A stretch of 64,000 bases of DNA from Pseudoalteromonas arctica A 37-1-2 (GTDB lineage: Bacteria; Pseudomonadota; Gammaproteobacteria; Enterobacterales; Alteromonadaceae). The notes beneath the pieces are model-generated. The model was not told where the DNA came from and ran no database searches. It saw nothing but the letters and a program-made list of their open reading frames with translations. Every line of letters begins with the position of its first letter. Positions within the stretch are counted from its first letter, which is position 1. Location: assembly GCF_000238395.3 (NCBI RefSeq), contig NZ_CP011025.1:3162001-3226000 (forward strand), in the 5' to 3' direction. This document shows, in pieces, positions 17,784-26,468 of the stretch. The position numbers were made by a program, and so were the translations under genes.

Positions 17784-18957
17784 TCTGATAATCTAAGGGC
17801 TTAACACTTGATAGTATTTTAAGCTCTTGGGTGTGCTCACTTAAATCGATGTCTTTCGGTGTAACATGATGATTGTGCTTAGCATTATAAAATAGCTTAA
17901 CTTTAGGTTTAATAGGATTTAATACGTTCCCTTCAAGCACTAAGGCTAAACGTTCATTCGTTAATTTTACAATAGTTCCTACCGGATGAACCCCTAAACA
18001 CTTTATAAAACGCTGTACTAACTCACCATCAAACAATTGCTTATTGGCTAATAAGTAGCGTAATGCGTTGATTGGTTCATCACCATCTTGATGCATTCTA
18101 TCGGCAGTCATTGCATCGTACACATCTACAATTGCCATTATACGCGCTGGACGACTTAACTTCTCTGCCTGTAGGCCTCGCGGATAACCAGAGCCATCTA
18201 AGCGCTCATGATGATTTACTATCATATCAAGCATAAGGGGTGTTATACCCTTCTCGCCTTTAACTAAACCCAAACCTTGCGCTACATGCTTTTTAATCGC
18301 TAAGAGCTCATTATTAGTAACCTTAGTTGGCTTTGAAAATATACCCTGCGGTAATTTAGCTTGGCCTAAATCATGAAGTAACGCGCCCATGGCAAGCTCT
18401 TGCACAACAGCCATTTTGTACCCTAAATATTTAGCAAATACAGCGGTAAAAATGGCGCAGTTGATCATATGCCGCCAGTTATAGCTGTGTTTATCTTTTA
18501 TACGAGTAAGAATAGTCATGGCGTTGGCGTTACGAAAAACTGAGCTGACTATTTCGCTGGCTATTTCATCAAGCACTTTTATATTAACACTCAGGCCAGA
18601 TGTTAAGTCACCGTATAACGACTGTAGCTTTCGGCCATGCTGATCGTAATTGACACTCGCTTTAGCAAATTCTTGTTCAATTGAGATTGCTATAGGTGTT
18701 TTTTCGGCTTTTTGCTGGCTATTAGATGTTTTAGGTTTGCTTTGAGGCTTATATTTGGCAGGAACTGGGGCATCACCTTTAGTAAAATCTATAAGCAGCT
18801 CAAGCACCCCTTCAGAGACTAAACGCTTAATAATAGATCTATCGCGTACTAAGCCACTGGTCTTAATTTTTATGCTATTAATCCCTTCATGTTGCTTAGT
18901 AACGCTATCAACATACATACCAGGAGTAAGCTCAGACACGGGCAAAGTAATTAGCAT
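17743..18957 (-). CDS. HD-GYP cyclic-di-GMP phosphodiesterase with DUF3391 domain
   Basis: A 404-residue cytosolic protein. The N-terminal DUF3391 domain (about residues 1-60, LPVSELTPGMYVDSV) is followed by a Pro/Lys/Gln linker and an HD-GYP domain (about 125-320). The catalytic HD pair is at 195-196 (LLHDLGQAKLP), the HHERLDGSGYP motif at 249-259 carries the GYP signature, and HMINCAIF supplies an earlier histidine. HD-GYP proteins degrade c-di-GMP to pGpG or GMP and so favour motility over biofilm. All key residues are present, so activity is likely. It is transcribed alone. Confidence 0.92.
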   Translation of the reverse strand: MLITLPVSELTPGMYVDSVTKQHEGINSIKIKTSGLVRDRSIIKRLVSEGVLELLIDFTKGDAPVPAKYKPQSKPKTSNSQQKAEKTPIAISIEQEFAKASVNYDQHGRKLQSLYGDLTSGLSVNIKVLDEIASEIVSSVFRNANAMTILTRIKDKHSYNWRHMINCAIFTAVFAKYLGYKMAVVQELAMGALLHDLGQAKLPQGIFSKPTKVTNNELLAIKKHVAQGLGLVKGEKGITPLMLDMIVNHHERLDGSGYPRGLQAEKLSRPARIMAIVDVYDAMTADRMHQDGDEPINALRYLLANKQLFDGELVQRFIKCLGVHPVGTIVKLTNERLALVLEGNVLNPIKPKVKLFYNAKHNHHVTPKDIDLSEHTQELKILSSVKPLDYQINLSRLLKEHLLN

Positions 18958-19309
18958 AAAGGCGGGATTTTTCTATTAAGGAATATGTACCTTAAATAGC
19001 ATTAATTAAGCCTAAAAGTCTAGTTTTTGAGTTGTAAGTAGTTATATATAACTAAAACCATTATTTACAGCCCTATTAGAGCTGCACTGTAATTCTGATT
19101 ATTTTACTTTTTAATAATTAAACGCTTTCATCTCAACTACACTAAATTGCTTATCACTAAAAAGCAGGTGATTTAGCTATAAAATTTATCTAATCATTAT
19201 AAAAAAGCGAACTTTATTAACCTTTCTTGAACATAATATTGTTTTGCCTCGGTCTCAATATACACAGCACTTAATAACAACTGCTTTAAATTCTTAAGAG
19301 TACTAATAT
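18958..19309. other. Intergenic region between HD-GYP and OlsF-like genes
   Basis: About 352 bp of AT-rich DNA between divergent genes, holding both promoters. No convincing operator, RNA or small gene was recognised. Confidence 0.5.
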
Positions 19310-21073
19310 ATGACAAAACTAAACCCCCCCGTATCAAACCTAAGTGTGGCTGCAATAAACACAGCCTCGCCTTTGGGTCATATATTAAAAGTAGCCGCTC
19401 CACTGCTCGATAGCTTATTAGGTATAAATAAACTGCGTGATATATACCTCTCTAATAATTTATCGGGTTTAGATAAGCAGGAGTTTAGTGAAAAGCTTTT
19501 AAATGTTTTGGGTATTAATGTACTTGGCGCACAAGGTGTTATTAACAAAATACCTAAACAAGGCCCTTGCATAGTAGTATGTAACCACCCTTATGGCATG
19601 ATTGAGGGCGTAATAATTGCCAAGTTACTCACCCATTATCGTAGCGATACTAAAGTAATGGCTAACGTTGGTTTAAAAATATTTACAGAAATTAAAGACT
19701 ATTTTATATTTGCCAATCCGCTAAAACCAAAAGCAGCTATTAATACCAGTGCAATTAAACAGTGTTTTAAACATGTAAATAACGATGGTTTACTTGTGGT
19801 TTTTCCTGCTGGCAGGGTTTCGTTTTTTCAATCAAAAAAACAACGTGTAACCGACGGTCAATGGAATCGCTTAGCGGCTCAACTAGCCTTAAAAACACAA
19901 GCCCCTTTATTACCTGTGTTTATTAGTGGTCAAAATAGCCCTATGTTTTACAATTTGGGACGTATTTACTACCGATTTAGATTATTAATGCTAATACGTG
20001 AATTACTTAAAATTCAAAAAAGGTCCATTAATTTAGGTGCTGGTAATTTACTTACACCCAAGTTATTAAATAAGTTTGAGAAAACTGACGACATTAACGA
20101 TATTGCGCGCCTGCTTTGCTATTTAAACGATGAACGCTTTGTAACACCTTGGCAAGAAGATGCCCAGTCAATGCAACTAAAAGCGATTATGCAGGATGTT
20201 GATAAAACAAAAATGACGAGTGAACTTGCTAGCTTACCAAGCGAGCAGCACTTATTAGACTTTAAAAGTTACTCCGTTTATTACGGTTATCAAGATCAAA
20301 TACCTAATTGTGTTGCTGAAATAACACGCCTTAGAGAAATAACCTTTCGTACATTAAACGAAGGAAGCGGCGAGCCATGTGATACCGATAAGTTTGACGC
20401 AAGCTACATGCATTTATTTATTTTTGATCATAAAAATGAAGAGATTATTGGAGCTTATCGAATTGGAGAAACTGATTTATTACAAAAAAATAGCGACGTG
20501 AGCGCCCTTTATTTATCGCAAATGTTTAATTTTGAACCCTCTTTTATTAATCAACAACAGCCGTGCTTGGAAATGGGTCGCTCGTTTATAGTTCAAAAAC
20601 ATCAAGGCAGTTACCATGGCTTATTACTGCTATTTAAAGGGATCGGTGCGTTTATGGCGCAAAACCCACGTTATAGGACTTTATATGGCACGGTTTCATT
20701 AAGTAAGCTTTACGACCCTCGTTCTGTCGCAATTATTGACCATGCTATGGTTAATAATAAACAAGGTGTTAGCGCCAATACGCCTTTTAATAATAAAATT
20801 CATCCAGAGTTTGAAGACTTCATTAATGATCACACGTTAAACATAGATCATGTATCAACATTGGTTATGGGAATAGAAGAAGATAAAAAAGACATACCGA
20901 TTTTATTAAAGCAATATCATAAGCTAGGCGCTCAATTTCATTGTATGGGAATTGACAGTAACTTTAATCACACCCCAGGATTACTTTTAAGTGTGCACCT
21001 ACCAAGCGCGCCTGAAAAGCTACTTAAGCTCTATCTTGGCGATAAAAAAGATGGTTATATAAATCACTTATAA
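19310..21073 (+). CDS. Bifunctional acyltransferase, OlsF-like (ornithine/aminolipid synthase)
   Basis: A 587-residue fusion. The N-terminal part (about 60-290) is a PlsC/hemolysin-type O-acyltransferase with CNHPYGMIEG (His93) and LVVFPAGRVS. The C-terminal part (about 310-570) looks like the OlsB-type N-acyltransferase/GNAT fold (ITRLREITFRTLNEGSG, LFIFDHKNEEIIGAYRIG, EMGRSFIV). Proteins with this order (OlsF) make ornithine lipids in one polypeptide, adding a 3-hydroxyacyl chain to the amino acid and then a second chain to the hydroxyl. A glycine or other amino-acid headgroup is possible. It acts at the inner membrane. It stands alone, and no phosphate-starvation box was found upstream. 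Confidence 0.8.
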   Translation: MTKLNPPVSNLSVAAINTASPLGHILKVAAPLLDSLLGINKLRDIYLSNNLSGLDKQEFSEKLLNVLGINVLGAQGVINKIPKQGPCIVVCNHPYGMIEGVIIAKLLTHYRSDTKVMANVGLKIFTEIKDYFIFANPLKPKAAINTSAIKQCFKHVNNDGLLVVFPAGRVSFFQSKKQRVTDGQWNRLAAQLALKTQAPLLPVFISGQNSPMFYNLGRIYYRFRLLMLIRELLKIQKRSINLGAGNLLTPKLLNKFEKTDDINDIARLLCYLNDERFVTPWQEDAQSMQLKAIMQDVDKTKMTSELASLPSEQHLLDFKSYSVYYGYQDQIPNCVAEITRLREITFRTLNEGSGEPCDTDKFDASYMHLFIFDHKNEEIIGAYRIGETDLLQKNSDVSALYLSQMFNFEPSFINQQQPCLEMGRSFIVQKHQGSYHGLLLLFKGIGAFMAQNPRYRTLYGTVSLSKLYDPRSVAIIDHAMVNNKQGVSANTPFNNKIHPEFEDFINDHTLNIDHVSTLVMGIEEDKKDIPILLKQYHKLGAQFHCMGIDSNFNHTPGLLLSVHLPSAPEKLLKLYLGDKKDGYINHL

Positions 21074-21115
21074 TTTTTATCGCTGTATTAATACAGCAGA
21101 TGAAAATAGAGCAAC

Positions 21116-21151
21116 AAAAAAGTCGACGCAATTAATTGCGTCGACTTTTTT
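21116..21151. terminator. Bidirectional terminator after the OlsF-like gene
   Basis: A perfect 36-bp palindrome, AAAAAAGTCGACGCAATT and its complement, between convergent genes. Confidence 0.9.
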
Positions 21152-21180
21152 AGTTATGTAACAGCTATAAAAATATTTAG

Positions 21181-21885
21181 TTAAGCTGCAGCCACTTTTA
21201 AACAACTAATGCTGCTAATGAGCTGAGACTGCTTATCAAAATAATTAAAGCGTATAGTGTTACCAACTTTAATATGGCTAATACTGACTGTCATTGCATC
21301 TTCTCTTTGCATATTTACACCATATTGACCCTGCTCGGCTTTGCTGTAATGAAATGCTAAAAACTGCTCACTTGCAGGATATCTTAAGTCAATAAATTGC
21401 TTAAATTGTTGTTTACGCTTTTGTGTAACTGTTTCTAGCTCAACGCCAGATGACGTTGCAAGCGATTCAACTTGGCAATCGATTAATTGTTTTGAGTCCC
21501 ATCGAACAAAAGCGATATGACCATTATTTAGCGATAATTTATCCGGAAAAATACACAATTTAAAAGGCGCGTAACCCGATAAATCCATATTTTTTAATTG
21601 AGACAATGCAGGGGTATTATTGCTTAGTAAATGCGGGATTAAGAGGCCTCTGCTGTGCTTTACGGCAGTTATATCAAATGCACTTTGATAATCGTTTAAT
21701 AAAGCTAATGTTTGCCCCCAATGCGATACACCAAGCCAAGTACCACCGCCTTGCGGATCGATAGGGTAAATTGCGTTATCTGTGTGCTTACTCGGGGCGA
21801 TTGCCATTTCTCGCGTTTTTTGTTCATCACGATTAAAAAACAACTCGTAGCCATCATCAGTTAGGAAGTAACTTAAAGTGCACAT
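21181..21885 (-). CDS. NRDE/TANGO2-family protein
   Basis: A 234-residue member of the NRDE family (TANGO2 in eukaryotes). The signature is at the N-terminus: MCTLSYF, then FFNRDEQKTR. The conserved GGGTWLGVSHWG follows at about residue 46. The N-terminal Cys2 suggests an Ntn-hydrolase-like fold. Family members are linked to heme handling and lipid metabolism, but the bacterial role is not settled. It starts one base after the DinB-family gene ends, so the two are co-transcribed. Confidence 0.85.
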   Translation of the reverse strand: MCTLSYFLTDDGYELFFNRDEQKTREMAIAPSKHTDNAIYPIDPQGGGTWLGVSHWGQTLALLNDYQSAFDITAVKHSRGLLIPHLLSNNTPALSQLKNMDLSGYAPFKLCIFPDKLSLNNGHIAFVRWDSKQLIDCQVESLATSSGVELETVTQKRKQQFKQFIDLRYPASEQFLAFHYSKAEQGQYGVNMQREDAMTVSISHIKVGNTIRFNYFDKQSQLISSISCLKVAAA

Positions 21886-21886
21886 A

Positions 21887-22420
21887 TTAACTTTGCAGTG
21901 ATTTTAATTGGCTTTGTTGGCTTTTTTCTCTCAAAAAAGTGGCTGTACTTGGTGCTAACCCAAAGTTCTGGTCGAATGATGCTTTTTGTGCAAAGGTAAT
22001 TTGTGAAATCATCGCATAGTGATGTACTGCATGGCTTCCTACAAATATAAGCTCTCGTGCTAATGAGGTTGTTACAGTTTGTACATTTTTACTTTTAATT
22101 GATACTTCGCTTGAAAGTAACAGCGGTTTATTAAAATCATCTGTACTTAGCTGTTCAATCCACGATGCTATCTCTGCAATTTTTTTCATAGCTTCACAGG
22201 GGTTACTTTCAATATTACTGCCGCGTAGGCGACTATCGTAATCAATATTATTTATACCAAAGCCCGTCATTAAAGATTGGTAATGATCGATAATGTGGCG
22301 CATATGTGACCCAGCTGAACTAATGAAATTAGGAGCAACGATTTGCGAATAATCCTCTTTAGTTACACTTTCAAGATAAGCATGTCCTTGAGCGAGTATT
22401 TCTAACTGACTATTTAACAT
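21887..22420 (-). CDS. DinB-family metal-binding protein
   Basis: A protein of about 177 residues with the DinB four-helix-bundle pattern. Its histidines occur in SHMRHIIDHYQ and GSHAVHHYAMI, the usual metal ligands. DinB-like proteins include thiol-dependent transferases and many proteins of unknown function. An upstream ATG adds six residues (MRKTDS), but AGGAAA lies nine bases before the chosen ATG. It is first in a two-gene unit with the NRDE protein, which suggests a shared, unknown pathway. Confidence 0.75.
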   Translation of the reverse strand: MLNSQLEILAQGHAYLESVTKEDYSQIVAPNFISSAGSHMRHIIDHYQSLMTGFGINNIDYDSRLRGSNIESNPCEAMKKIAEIASWIEQLSTDDFNKPLLLSSEVSIKSKNVQTVTTSLARELIFVGSHAVHHYAMISQITFAQKASFDQNFGLAPSTATFLREKSQQSQLKSLQS

Positions 22421-22634
22421 TGAATCGGTTTTCCTCATTTATAATTTCGTCGTATATGCATACATAACGTTAGATAACATTTTGAATAATGCAATTTTGC
22501 ATTGTATAAATAACTAGAAAGCTGTTCTTACAATAAAATTTCAAAATTTATGCAGTAATACATTTTTAAATATAAAAGTAATTAATGAGAAGCTAGATAA
22601 TATAGAGGGGAATATTAGTAGATGTAAAAGCAAA

Positions 22635-22709
22635 TGGCGCTCTCGGTAGGGATCGAACCTACAACTCAGCCTCCGGAGGGCCACGTGATATCCATTTCAC
22701 CACGAGAGC
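22635..22709 (-). tRNA. tRNA-Arg (anticodon CCG)
   Basis: A 75-nt cloverleaf with acceptor stem GCTCTCG / CGAGAGC, anticodon arm GCCCTCCGGAGGC (anticodon CCG), T arm GTAGG-TTCGATC-CCTAC and an encoded CCA end. It reads the arginine codon CGG. Confidence 0.95.
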
Positions 22710-22952
22710 ACATTTGTTGCCGCCACACCAACTCGCGATATCAGTGCTTTAGCACCGGCAATGATAAAGATATATTTTAATAAATACCAGTAACATCAGC
22801 TTATATGCTTATTAATTAAGCTCTTTTAAATAAAACACTTCACAATGTCTTAAAAACACGCTATTTATTCTTATTGAATAAGAAACAGTAACGGTTTAGC
22901 AACATTGAAACTATGATTGTCGCTGTGAAAATGGATTTAATACGAGGAAATA

Positions 22953-23138
22953 ATGATGAGTTTAATGTCTACTGAGCAAGTTGCTGAGTTTTTAGGTGTA
23001 AAAGTAGAGCGTGTAAAACGCCTAGCTAGAGAAAGTTTATTAATTGCTAAATCAGAAGATGAAAATGGTGAACCACAATTTGATACAGCCGAAGTAACAA
23101 AATACAAAGAGCTCGCCGAGCGCTTTGGTGGTCTTTAA
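22953..23138 (+). CDS. Small helix-turn-helix (MerR/excisionase-like) protein
   Basis: A 61-residue protein starting MMSLMSTEQVAEFLGVKVERVKRLARES, a MerR/excisionase-type helix-turn-helix, followed by a short wing (AKSEDENGEPQFDTAEV). AGGA precedes the ATG. Such small proteins can be DNA-binding regulators or excisionases, but no integrase is nearby, so a phage role is not supported. It ends three bases from the convergent kinase gene. It was called because codon use and the helix-turn-helix look genuine. Confidence 0.7.
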   Translation: MMSLMSTEQVAEFLGVKVERVKRLARESLLIAKSEDENGEPQFDTAEVTKYKELAERFGGL

Positions 23139-23141
23139 CAT

Positions 23142-23948
23142 CTATAAAAAAGTATTATTAACGAGTTTAGTTAGCTGCGCGCGTAACATTACAGATTCAT
23201 TGGTTATGCTGCGCTCTTCATACCAACCAATACATAACACTAAAAAAAACAGCTTATAGTAATTCAGCTTATCCATTGAAGGATTAAACGTTTTTGTTTT
23301 ATCAACGCTATTTTTATAGCTATTTAATAACGCTGTTTCACTGCTCTTATTAAGATTAAAGCTCACTGCAAGGGCTGCCAAATCAAAATACACATCATTA
23401 GTTTGTGCATATTCAAAGTCAATTAAATACATGCCTGAAGCATTTACAATAATGTTATCTTTTACTAAGTCGTTATGACAAAAGCCTCCATTAAATGACA
23501 TAGCTGCAACGGCTTTGAGTGCCTTCTCTATTTGAGGTTTATATTGCGTATAGACGTCGGTGCTTTGATAAAAATGAAGCTCTTTAGCTATATCCATTGG
23601 CGCGGTAGATACTTTGTAATTGTGCACTTGAGCAAGTTTATTAATAAAGCTAAGCGTTATATCCGATTGCGCGCTCTTGCCTTCAATATAATTAAATACC
23701 GCACGACCGTTTTCTTTATCAAGCCAAATAGGCGCAGGACATATATTAAAGTCACTTAAAAAGCGCTGCGCTTCAAGGCCGTCACTTGGCCAATGGCTTT
23801 TATAACACTTTAACAAATACCCTTGTTGCTCGGTACGTATTAAAAAATTATCGTTACTAAAGCCATTAAGTAATCGCTCGCTTGAAACAATGCTTGTAGG
23901 CTCTATAAACGCACTACACATTTTTACTAACTGAGTATGCTCAATCAT
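23142..23948 (-). CDS. Phosphotransferase, thiamine/choline kinase-like
   Basis: A 268-residue APH/choline-kinase-fold protein. The catalytic loop is GFCHNDLVKDNIIVN (about residues 156-170) and the metal-binding motif YLIDFEYA follows. An N-terminal ATP-binding lobe starts with NGFSNDNFLIRTEQ. ThiK and choline or ethanolamine kinases share this fold. The gene follows a PnuC-type transporter gene by three bases, and a YkoF-like thiamine-binding protein is close upstream, so thiamine kinase is the most likely role. It would trap imported thiamine as thiamine monophosphate. The assignment depends mainly on context. Confidence 0.7.
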   Translation of the reverse strand: MIEHTQLVKMCSAFIEPTSIVSSERLLNGFSNDNFLIRTEQQGYLLKCYKSHWPSDGLEAQRFLSDFNICPAPIWLDKENGRAVFNYIEGKSAQSDITLSFINKLAQVHNYKVSTAPMDIAKELHFYQSTDVYTQYKPQIEKALKAVAAMSFNGGFCHNDLVKDNIIVNASGMYLIDFEYAQTNDVYFDLAALAVSFNLNKSSETALLNSYKNSVDKTKTFNPSMDKLNYYKLFFLVLCIGWYEERSITNESVMLRAQLTKLVNNTFL

Positions 23949-23951
23949 TGA

Positions 23952-24569
23952 TTAAAGCTGTGCTAGAGGCTTAGCTTGGCTTTGTTCGTACTCTTCGTAC
24001 CAGGTTTTAAAGCCCCACGCTGCCATAATGGTATAAAATATAAAGAGTGCTAGCGTTGGGTAATAGCCTTTTTCGTAATATAAATACATAGAAGCGGCAT
24101 CTATTACAATCCAGTACAACCAGTTTTCGAGGACTTTTTTAGCCACTAAGTAAGTAGTTACTACGGCAAAACATGTTGTAAAACTATCAAGATAAGCAAA
24201 ATCGGCATGAGTATAGTTTTGCATAACGTAACCAATAATTATTGCAGCTACGGTTGTTAAACTAATTAAAACAGCATGACGGTTTATCGACCACGATGTA
24301 ATATTTAAATTTGCAGCTTTGCCTTTACGCCATACAACCCAGCCAAACACAGCCATATACATATAATAAAAATTAAGTAATGACTCCATAAGTAATGCGC
24401 CATTCCAGTACATTATTGTATAAATGAGCGTGCTAAAAAATGCCGCTGGCCAACACCATAAGCTTTCTTTTATTGCTAATAATAAATAAGCCATCGACAA
24501 CCCTACCGCAATATATTCCCAATGCGACATTGCTGTAAAACCACTTAAGGTTTGTGTTAAAAAGTCCAT
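23952..24569 (-). CDS. PnuC/PnuT-family vitamin transporter
   Basis: A 205-residue inner-membrane protein of the PnuC family, with about seven hydrophobic segments and many tryptophans. Characteristic stretches are YLLLAIKESLWCWPAAFFST and NWLYWIVIDAASMYLYYEKGYYPT. PnuC homologues take up nicotinamide riboside (PnuC), thiamine (PnuT) or riboflavin (PnuX), with a kinase trapping the vitamin. The adjacent kinase and YkoF-like gene favour thiamine (PnuT). No TPP riboswitch was seen upstream; that space holds a dispersed repeat. The family call is firm, the substrate inferred. Confidence 0.82.
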   Translation of the reverse strand: MDFLTQTLSGFTAMSHWEYIAVGLSMAYLLLAIKESLWCWPAAFFSTLIYTIMYWNGALLMESLLNFYYMYMAVFGWVVWRKGKAANLNITSWSINRHAVLISLTTVAAIIIGYVMQNYTHADFAYLDSFTTCFAVVTTYLVAKKVLENWLYWIVIDAASMYLYYEKGYYPTLALFIFYTIMAAWGFKTWYEEYEQSQAKPLAQL

Positions 24570-24603
24570 ATTACGCAGTTACCGTTTAGTTGTGCCGATT
24601 GTT

Positions 24604-24766
24604 ATACCAATCTGCTTATATACGGGGTCTATTTAACGTTAAGAAAATTACGCTAGAACTAGGCAAAAATTTTTGTATCTAGTTGTTCTAAATAGAAAAT
24701 TTTTAACGACGTAATAGTGCAATTTAATTCGTTAAATTGATCAAAGATTTATGCAGGTTGGTATTA
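24604..24766 (+). repeat. Dispersed palindromic repeat, copy B
   Basis: About 163 bp running from ATACCAATCTGC to GCAGGTTGGTATTA, with the internal blocks AGGCAAAAATTT and AAAATTTTTAACG shared with the copy at 45012-45173. The inverted ends (ATACCAA...TTGGTAT) suggest a MITE-like or structured intergenic element. It separates the YkoF-like gene from the PnuC-type gene. Confidence 0.75.
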
Positions 24767-24770
24767 TAGG

Positions 24771-25022
24771 TTATTCAGGCGATAAATCGCCAGAGAGAAA
24801 CTTACATACAAAAATAGCTTTACCAAATTCTTCATATGAACGTTTAATTTCGGTATTTAACACCTGCATTACTAAATCGTAATCACCAAAAATTTGCGTT
24901 GATAACGTGTTAGTAATCACTTTTAAATCATCGTATTCGTTTAAGCGGTCAATAAAGCCCTGAATAAACGGGATATAATCTTGGTGAAGTGGATATTTAC
25001 TGATCTCTACTGATAATTTCAT
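24771..25022 (-). CDS. YkoF/MTH1187-like small protein
   Basis: An 83-residue protein (MKLSVEISKYPLHQDYIPFIQ, then STQIFGDYDLVMQVLNTEI) with the ferredoxin-like alpha/beta pattern of the YkoF/MTH1187 thiamine-binding group. YkoF in Bacillus binds thiamine and HMP, and single-domain versions occur beside vitamin transport genes. The position upstream of a PnuC-type transporter and a kinase fits thiamine handling. The family call is from pattern memory and moderate. Confidence 0.55.
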   Translation of the reverse strand: MKLSVEISKYPLHQDYIPFIQGFIDRLNEYDDLKVITNTLSTQIFGDYDLVMQVLNTEIKRSYEEFGKAIFVCKFLSGDLSPE

Positions 25023-25129
25023 TTTTGACTCTTTATTTTAATTACCGATTACAACAAGTCATTCAATGCTAGAGCCGTTATTAAATACAGTGTAAAATCA
25101 CTGTAACACTCAATTGAAATGAGCTTAAT

Positions 25130-25369
25130 ATGGCACGTAGAATAACCTACAAATATAAAAACGAACCGCGCGAGATTAATTTCGCTAAAGATAAATACCA
25201 CGACATGTATCAAGCAATTGCTGCCGCCGAAGGTATTGATCTGACTAATTACTTAAGCATGGTACAGCAAATAGAAATGACCTCAAAAGGGTCTGCTTCT
25301 GTTCGTAACTTTCGCGACCAAGAATTTGCCCGTATGGGCTTTAGCGACGTTTACTTTATAAAAGAGTAA
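25130..25369 (+). CDS. Small conserved protein, probably DUF2960
   Basis: A 79-residue soluble protein starting MARRITYKYKNEPREINF, with a central IAAAEGIDLTNYLSMVQQIEM segment. It resembles the DUF2960 family found in Vibrio, Shewanella and Pseudoalteromonas; function unknown. It is a single gene convergent with alr, with 19 bases between the stops and no obvious terminator. Confidence 0.65.
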   Translation: MARRITYKYKNEPREINFAKDKYHDMYQAIAAAEGIDLTNYLSMVQQIEMTSKGSASVRNFRDQEFARMGFSDVYFIKE

Positions 25370-25388
25370 ATATCGCTTTATAACTGTA

Positions 25389-26468
25389 TTAACGCTGATA
25401 CTCATAACTTACGCGCGGTGTAATATTACATAATAGCTCGTAAGGGATAGTATCAGCGCATAATGCTATTTCTTCAACTGGTAGCTCAGGGCCCCACATA
25501 GTGACTCTGTCGCCCACTTTAATATTGTGCTCATTAGCGCCTATATCTACGCTAATCATATCCATAGCAACACTGCCGACAATACCATAACGCTGCTTGC
25601 CAATTATAACTGGCGTGCCCTCTTTGGCGTGCCGAGGATAGCCATCGCCATAACCCACAGCCACAACAGCTAACTTGGTTGGTTTATTACTTTTCCAACG
25701 TCCGCCATACCCTACCGCCTCATTGGCTGGGACATTACGCACTGCAATTACGCGCGTAGTTAAGCGCATAACAGGCTTTAATTTGTGTTGTTGGCCAATA
25801 CTATTTACCATTGGCGATACGCCATAGAGCATAAGCCCAGGGCGTACCCAATCACCATGACCGCTTGGCCATGCAATAATACCGGCTGAATTTGATAAAC
25901 AATGTGCCTGGTCAATGCCATTCACTAAATTATCAAATAACGTGATTTGTTGAACCGTTTTAGCATTATCAACATCATCAGCACACGAAAAGTGGGTCAT
26001 TAAATTAACGGTATTTTTAGCGTTAGGTGTTTTTTGCAAACGGTTATAAAACTCTTCAAACTGCTCTGGCGCAATACCTAATCGATGCATACCTGTATTT
26101 ACTTTTAACCAGCATGTTATTGGCGCATCGAGCTTTGCTTTTTCAAGCGCGGCTAATTGGTATTCGTCATGAATAATAGTTTGAAAGTTATTAGCAAGTA
26201 AAATAGGTAAGTCGGCTTTGTTAAAAAAGCCTTCTAGTAAAACTATCGGCTTTGTTAAGCCCCCAGCTCGAAGGGCAAGTCCTTCATCTATACGCGCCAC
26301 AGCAAATGCGTCAGCATTATTTAAATGCTGCGCAATCGTTACTAAACCATGCCCGTAAGCATTTGCTTTTAGCACCGCCATTACTTTGCTGTTAGGTGCA
26401 AAGCACTTAACTTGCGCTAAATTATGCGCAAGTGCAGCTAAATTAATTTCAGCAGTGGCTAAGCGCAT
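25389..26468 (-). CDS. alr: Alanine racemase
   Basis: A 359-residue PLP enzyme that interconverts L- and D-alanine for peptidoglycan. The PLP lysine is in VMAVLKANAYGHG (about residue 34). The catalytic tyrosine of the second domain lies in the KLKPVMRLTTRV to GYGGRWKS region, and AVGYGDGYPRH follows. Length is normal (E. coli Alr 359). Its ATG overlaps the dnaB stop in TAATG, so translation is coupled, as in many gammaproteobacteria. Confidence 0.97.
   Translation of the reverse strand: MRLATAEINLAALAHNLAQVKCFAPNSKVMAVLKANAYGHGLVTIAQHLNNADAFAVARIDEGLALRAGGLTKPIVLLEGFFNKADLPILLANNFQTIIHDEYQLAALEKAKLDAPITCWLKVNTGMHRLGIAPEQFEEFYNRLQKTPNAKNTVNLMTHFSCADDVDNAKTVQQITLFDNLVNGIDQAHCLSNSAGIIAWPSGHGDWVRPGLMLYGVSPMVNSIGQQHKLKPVMRLTTRVIAVRNVPANEAVGYGGRWKSNKPTKLAVVAVGYGDGYPRHAKEGTPVIIGKQRYGIVGSVAMDMISVDIGANEHNIKVGDRVTMWGPELPVEEIALCADTIPYELLCNITPRVSYEYQR

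Noticed and set aside
22953..23138. Possible phage excisionase, hinting at a prophage near tRNA-Arg
   Set aside because: No integrase, attachment-site duplication or phage genes are nearby; the helix-turn-helix alone does not support a prophage.
24570..25130. TPP riboswitch expected before the thiamine-related genes
   Set aside because: The conserved TPP aptamer blocks, including the CTGAGA element, were not found; the space holds the dispersed repeat.
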